The translations under genes and the position numbers were made by a program. Below the pieces are notes generated by a model, which worked only from the letters and a program-made list of their open reading frames with translations, was not told where the DNA came from and made no database searches. A stretch of DNA of 64,000 nt from positions 174,971 through 238,970 of the forward strand of contig NZ_QICS01000007.1 of the NCBI RefSeq assembly GCF_003201285.1, read 5' to 3'. The DNA comes from Lachnotalea glycerini (GTDB lineage Bacteria; Bacillota; Clostridia; Lachnospirales; Lachnospiraceae). Positions 60,565 through 64,000 of this stretch are shown here, in pieces. Position 1 is the stretch's first letter; each line of letters begins with the position of its first letter.

Positions 60565-62346
60565 TTAACCTCCAATTCCAGTTTCAATTGATGCACCAGT
60601 TAGTTTACTTATCAGTTTGTCCGCTACAATTACAATTAATACAATCATAAGTGTTATTGCATTAGCATATTGATCGTAGCCCTTTGAGTTATATTGAAAG
60701 AGCAATGCAGTTAAGACAATTGTTCCGGGAGTATAAAGAAGTACAAACAATTCCAACTCTCTCATACCGGACATAAATGGTATTAGGTATCCCGAAACGA
60801 TACTTTGCTTTTGAATTGGTATCAAAATTCTTGTCATTCTTTTTACCCAGCCAGCTCCTAATATCTGCGCCGATTCTTCTAATGTGGCACTAATCTGAAA
60901 CATAGAATTTACTCCTGATCTAGAAGCCATAGGCAAATATTTAACCGTTCCTATAATAAAGAGAAGGATTGGACTTCCATATAAAGCCGGTATGAAACCT
61001 CGCTGTTGTGAAAACATGGATAAATATATCGTTCCAAATGCTAAGCTGGGAATTAGATATGGGATAAAAGTTAACCCATTTACTATATTAGAAACCTTGC
61101 TTCCCCATCGTTTAACAATTGCATAACCAGATAAACATCCCAAAGTACCTGCTCCCAATGCACAACATACAGCAATAATAATTGTATTTTTTAAGGCTCT
61201 CCACACGGTACTATTTACTAAAATTCCATTAGTGATTGCATTATCAGTTCCAATCCAATATTTCAAACTAAAATTAGAAAGTTCGTAATTACCTTGTATT
61301 GTGATTAGGCTTTCGATTGCAAAGCTAGTCAGCGGAACAATTGTAATACAGAAGATAAATGCAACTGCTATGATACTAATCGTATTTCTTGAACCTCTTA
61401 ATTTTGTCAAAGATATATTAGAGCACTTTCCTGAAACTGTTGTATAGGACTTTCTGGTTCCTATCATTTTTTGATTAATTCCTAGCACAAGCATACTAAT
61501 GATAATCATCATAAGTGCCAATGCATATCCTGCTCCCGGATTCGTTCCATTCAAATACCGATACATCTGTGTTGTTAAAGTATAATACTTAACCGGCAAA
61601 CCCAGAAACTGTGCTGTTGCAAATGCATTCATTCCAGATGAAAATACTAAAATAAATGTTGACAATATAGAGGGAAGAGCAAGCGGTATTGTTATTTTTA
61701 ACATCATGCGCCATTTTGAGGTTTTTAAAACGGTTGCTGCTTCCTCCAAATTGGAATCCATATTTCTTAGAACCCCGCCTATTAATATATAGGCAAATGG
61801 CGCATAATGTAATCCGCTTACCAGCATAATAGGAAATGGTCCATATGCAAACCAATTTGCTGTAGCTATTCCTGTTATGGATGTAAAAATTCCTGTTGTT
61901 CCGCCAACCAAACTGTTTTTGAAAAAGTTACTCCAAGCTAACGCCAAAGTCCATGAAGGCATAATATAAGGAAGCATAAATAGTTGGGCAACTGTTTTTT
62001 TGTATCTTAAATCTGTCCGAACTACCAGCCATGCATATAATCCACCCACTAAAATAGCTACAAAGCAAGACCCCAAAGATGTGATTAGTGAATGCATTAA
62101 TGGTGTATAAAAGTTATTCATACTTTCTTTGCCCAAAAGGATCTTCAGCCAATGATAGGCAGTCAAATCTCCTGCTTTTGAACCCGTTATTCTCATTACC
62201 TCAGCATTATGAACAATGACTGTATCTTGAAAAATAGAGAGTAGTGGAAACACAACTAAATATGTCAGGCACAAAATCATTGCTAATAAAACAACGTTGT
62301 ATGGTTTTGAATAATAATTTGTCAGTCTGTTTAATGCTTTTTTCAA
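60565..62346 (-). CDS. Fused double permease of an FbpB/AfuB-type ABC importer
   Basis: One chain of 593 residues with two permease halves and about twelve helices. Each half keeps an EAA loop: EEAATVLKTSKWRMMLKITI (first) and EESAQILGAGWVKRMTRILI (second). Such two-in-one permeases occur in iron(III), thiamine and AfuB-type sugar-phosphate importers. The start is probably TTG at 62346, with GGTGGTG five bases upstream; a TTG six codons earlier lacks a ribosome-binding site. It follows the binding protein gene within about 30 bp. Confidence 0.9.
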   Translation of the reverse strand: MKKALNRLTNYYSKPYNVVLLAMILCLTYLVVFPLLSIFQDTVIVHNAEVMRITGSKAGDLTAYHWLKILLGKESMNNFYTPLMHSLITSLGSCFVAILVGGLYAWLVVRTDLRYKKTVAQLFMLPYIMPSWTLALAWSNFFKNSLVGGTTGIFTSITGIATANWFAYGPFPIMLVSGLHYAPFAYILIGGVLRNMDSNLEEAATVLKTSKWRMMLKITIPLALPSILSTFILVFSSGMNAFATAQFLGLPVKYYTLTTQMYRYLNGTNPGAGYALALMMIIISMLVLGINQKMIGTRKSYTTVSGKCSNISLTKLRGSRNTISIIAVAFIFCITIVPLTSFAIESLITIQGNYELSNFSLKYWIGTDNAITNGILVNSTVWRALKNTIIIAVCCALGAGTLGCLSGYAIVKRWGSKVSNIVNGLTFIPYLIPSLAFGTIYLSMFSQQRGFIPALYGSPILLFIIGTVKYLPMASRSGVNSMFQISATLEESAQILGAGWVKRMTRILIPIQKQSIVSGYLIPFMSGMRELELFVLLYTPGTIVLTALLFQYNSKGYDQYANAITLMIVLIVIVADKLISKLTGASIETGIGG

Positions 62347-62376
62347 TTCTTCACCACCGTTCAAAATACTTATATC

Positions 62377-63585
62377 TTATTGAATACTAGAAATAAAATC
62401 TTCTACTACAGCTCTGTTTTTGTATACATAATCTAAATCTTCACCAATTGCAATTTTCTTCCAATCTTCAAATGAAATGTCTCCAGCATAAGGCAAAGAT
62501 GTATTGGCATTATAATCTCCAACATTTTCTGACCAAAAAGACCATCCTTCTTCACTTAGCATATACTCTACAAAAAGTTTTGCTGCATTTTTATTCTGCG
62601 CATTTTCTAAAATAATGGAATAAATTGGATAATACCAGCCAACAAAAGGACTCATCTCGGTATTCATGGCAAGTGCCAAATCTTTTTCTGCTGCTGTCGC
62701 AAATCGTTGTACTGCAAAGAATCCAACCCATGTATCAGACTGACCTTTCGCTCCGATTGCTTCTGATATTTTAGTATCAGAAGTGCCTAATACCACTCCA
62801 TTTTCATACATCATTTTAATAAATTCATAACCTGCATTATCTGTCGTTAATGTAATATCTTTTCCATAATATTCTTTATATGCCTCTGCCATTTTGGCTG
62901 CGTTCTCATCTGATGTAAGCATGGTCAGAAAATTAAAATTAACACCCTCTGCGGTAGGGTCTTTCATAGAGAAAAAACCTTTATATTGAGGATCTGTTAC
63001 CATCCAGATATTTGTAAGATATGGAGTTTCTCCGGTCTTTTCATTATTATAGATAAATGCCTTTGCTGAGTATTCAAAAACGCTTAAGCTCATGTCCGAA
63101 TTGCCCGTTAGTGCACCTAATCTATCACTCGACCATTGATGAATGTATCCCGGCGTTATCAAATCTGCACTAATTCTAGCTCCATCTTGTGCAAATATCA
63201 AATCAGCACCATCACTAATACCTGCCTGACATTCTGTTGAAACTTTATCCATAAGTTCTGTTTCTCCAAGTTGTGTCCATTCTACTGTAATTCCGTATTT
63301 TTCTTGAAAAGCTGCTGCTGCTTTTTCAAGATAGCTATGTACTCCATAAACTCTTAAAGTACCTTCTGCTTTTGCTGCTTCGATTAACTCCTCTTGTGTC
63401 ATCTCCGTTTCTTTTACATCTTGCGTTTCCTTTGTTGCATCAGTTTTCTCAGTTTCTGAAGATGTATCGGAAACATCTTCTTTTGTTTCTTCTTTTGTTG
63501 ATTCGCTGCTGTTCCCACACCCTGTCATCATTGTTGCTGCAACCGTTGATACACATAATAATGCACATAATAGTTTTCTTTTCAT
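62377..63585 (-). CDS. Binding lipoprotein of an AfuA/FutA-like ABC importer
   Basis: Extracellular binding protein of 402 residues with lipid anchor at Cys23 (lipobox TMMTGC) and an acidic Ser/Thr/Glu/Lys linker to about residue 65. The mature domain starts EGTLRVYGVHSYLEKAAAAF, the fold of Fe3+/thiamine/phosphonate/hexose-phosphate binding proteins (SBP_bac_6/8). Tyrosine pairs typical of ferric-binding FbpA are not clearly present at the end of the second lobe. GGGAGG precedes the ATG. With an aldolase and an RpiR gene in the operon, a phosphorylated sugar is a better guess than iron. Confidence 0.9.
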   Translation of the reverse strand: MKRKLLCALLCVSTVAATMMTGCGNSSESTKEETKEDVSDTSSETEKTDATKETQDVKETEMTQEELIEAAKAEGTLRVYGVHSYLEKAAAAFQEKYGITVEWTQLGETELMDKVSTECQAGISDGADLIFAQDGARISADLITPGYIHQWSSDRLGALTGNSDMSLSVFEYSAKAFIYNNEKTGETPYLTNIWMVTDPQYKGFFSMKDPTAEGVNFNFLTMLTSDENAAKMAEAYKEYYGKDITLTTDNAGYEFIKMMYENGVVLGTSDTKISEAIGAKGQSDTWVGFFAVQRFATAAEKDLALAMNTEMSPFVGWYYPIYSIILENAQNKNAAKLFVEYMLSEEGWSFWSENVGDYNANTSLPYAGDISFEDWKKIAIGEDLDYVYKNRAVVEDFISSIQ

Positions 63586-63619
63586 TTTTAACCTCCCAAT
63601 TTAGGTAAAATGTTATCTG

Positions 63620-63679
63620 ATTACACTGTAATTATATCCCTCGTGAAATAAAATGTCAACAATATTATGTAATAATATT
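63620..63679 (-). promoter_or_regulatory. Consensus promoter with two palindromes, putative sugar-phosphate operon
   Basis: TTGACA (63659-63654), 17 bp, TATAAT (63636-63631) on the minus strand is a perfect promoter. ATTACACTGTAAT (63620-63632, arms 6-1-6) covers the transcription start, and AATATTATGTAATAATATT (63661-63679, arms 8-3-8) abuts the -35. Both are good candidates for the operon's own RpiR regulator. Confidence 0.75.
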
Positions 63680-63858
63680 TTTTTTCATTAATTTGTTTGG
63701 GCACTTTTATCTTTATAATTATAATACAGCTCACATTTTTGTTATTTTTTACCACTTTGTATGTAATTTTATTTCATGCAGGCGTTTTATTGTAATATTT
63801 TATACTTTAACCAACCATATAAAGTGATAGCTTTCATTCATAAATGCAACAAGGTCTT

Positions 63859-64000
63859 GTAGAGTAGGTCGGAGGTCGCAAGACCTCTTTCCCCTCATCA
63901 AACCGTACGTGAGGTTTTCCCTCATACGGCTTTCCGACATTCTTCTTTCTACAGCTTTACGTCATGCAATCATTTGTTGCAAACCCTTGTCTACTAATTT
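63859..64000 (-). mobile_element. 3' end of a group II intron, running off the window
   Basis: On the minus strand, AAGCCGTATGAGG-GAAA-ACCTCACGTACGGTTT (63933-63900) is a domain V hairpin with the catalytic AGC triad, two-base bulge region and GNRA tetraloop. Domain VI follows, with a GAGGTC/GACCTC stem, and the intron seems to end near CTCTAC at 63859. Upstream sequence to 64000 could be the tail of the maturase gene or domain IV; it holds no long frame in the visible part. Between 63680 and 63858 there is only AT-rich host sequence. Confidence 0.8.

Noticed and set aside
59444..63585. Iron(III) uptake system, by resemblance to FbpABC
   Set aside because: The operon has an aldolase and a phosphosugar-type regulator and no iron-type operator; the typical tyrosine pair of ferric-binding proteins was not clear. 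Kept as uncertain, not as iron transport.
1..64000. Anti-phage defence island, prophage or biosynthetic gene cluster
   Set aside because: No nuclease, methylase, toxin-antitoxin, phage structural or NRPS/PKS/RiPP genes were seen; the content is metabolic and regulatory.

Overview
The window looks like a chromosome segment of a low-GC, anaerobic, plant-fibre-degrading Firmicute of the Lachnospiraceae. The evidence is the AT-rich DNA, strong AGGAGG ribosome-binding sites, a secreted GH48/GH9 cellulase pair carrying CBM3 and X2 modules, YesMN-type two-component systems, CUT1-type sugar importers and an iron/flavodoxin economy. The gene pair and its modules resemble the GH9-GH48 pair known from Lachnoclostridium (Clostridium) phytofermentans. 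The species call is an inference, because no search could be run.

Layout. 1-3.7 kb: the first bases of a divergent gene and a histidine kinase/AraC-type response regulator pair. 3.7-9.6 kb: GH9 and GH48 cellulases. 9.6-13.9 kb: a DUF2325/flavodoxin/DUF3793 operon, an aspartoacylase-like hydrolase, a MATE transporter and the wreck of an ABC ATPase gene. 14-16.4 kb: a chemoreceptor divergent from an XRE regulator. 16.5-20.7 kb: a ferrous iron locus (feoA-feoA-feoB, a divergent Fur-like protein, a 41-residue membrane protein) facing a DtxR-family regulator. 20.7-24.9 kb: HD protein, dtd and the larB-larC-larE cofactor genes without larA. 25.3-29.6 kb: a siroheme sulfite-reductase-like protein, a rhodanese-fused CoA-disulfide/persulfide reductase, a LysR regulator and a siroheme synthase. 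29.8-34 kb: a flippase, a CMD protein and a PadR-DUF1700-small protein-ECF sigma cluster. 34.1-37.4 kb: a preQ1 riboswitch with queT, then a TetR regulator and oleate hydratase. 37.4-42.8 kb: beta-glucoside PTS, galM, GH4 and RpiR. 43.1-47.2 kb: glycine betaine importer with a BusR-like regulator. 47.3-57.2 kb: xylo-oligosaccharide importer, two-component system, GH8 and GH43. 57.6-63.7 kb: a five-gene operon (binding protein, fused permease, ATPase, class II aldolase, RpiR) that looks like an importer for a phosphorylated sugar. The right edge holds the 3' end of a group II intron on the minus strand.

How the genes fit together. The secreted GH48 and GH9 enzymes release cello-oligosaccharides. 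The PTS/GH4 and ABC/GH8/GH43 loci import and split short beta-glucosides and xylo-oligosaccharides inside the cell. The iron genes appear to be under two controls: a classical 7-1-7 Fur box before feoA, and a second palindrome (GTTAG-N6-CTAAC) before the flavodoxin operon, before feoB and, more weakly, before the DtxR-type gene. Several operons have near-consensus promoters (17-bp spacers) with palindromes placed on them, so the likely control site can be read directly. No CRISPR array, tRNA, rRNA or complete transposon was seen. No wholly new system was proven; the strongest leads are the second iron operator, the BusR-type bipartite operator, the candidate sugar-phosphate operon, the tiny FeoB-linked membrane protein and a three-copy intergenic repeat.
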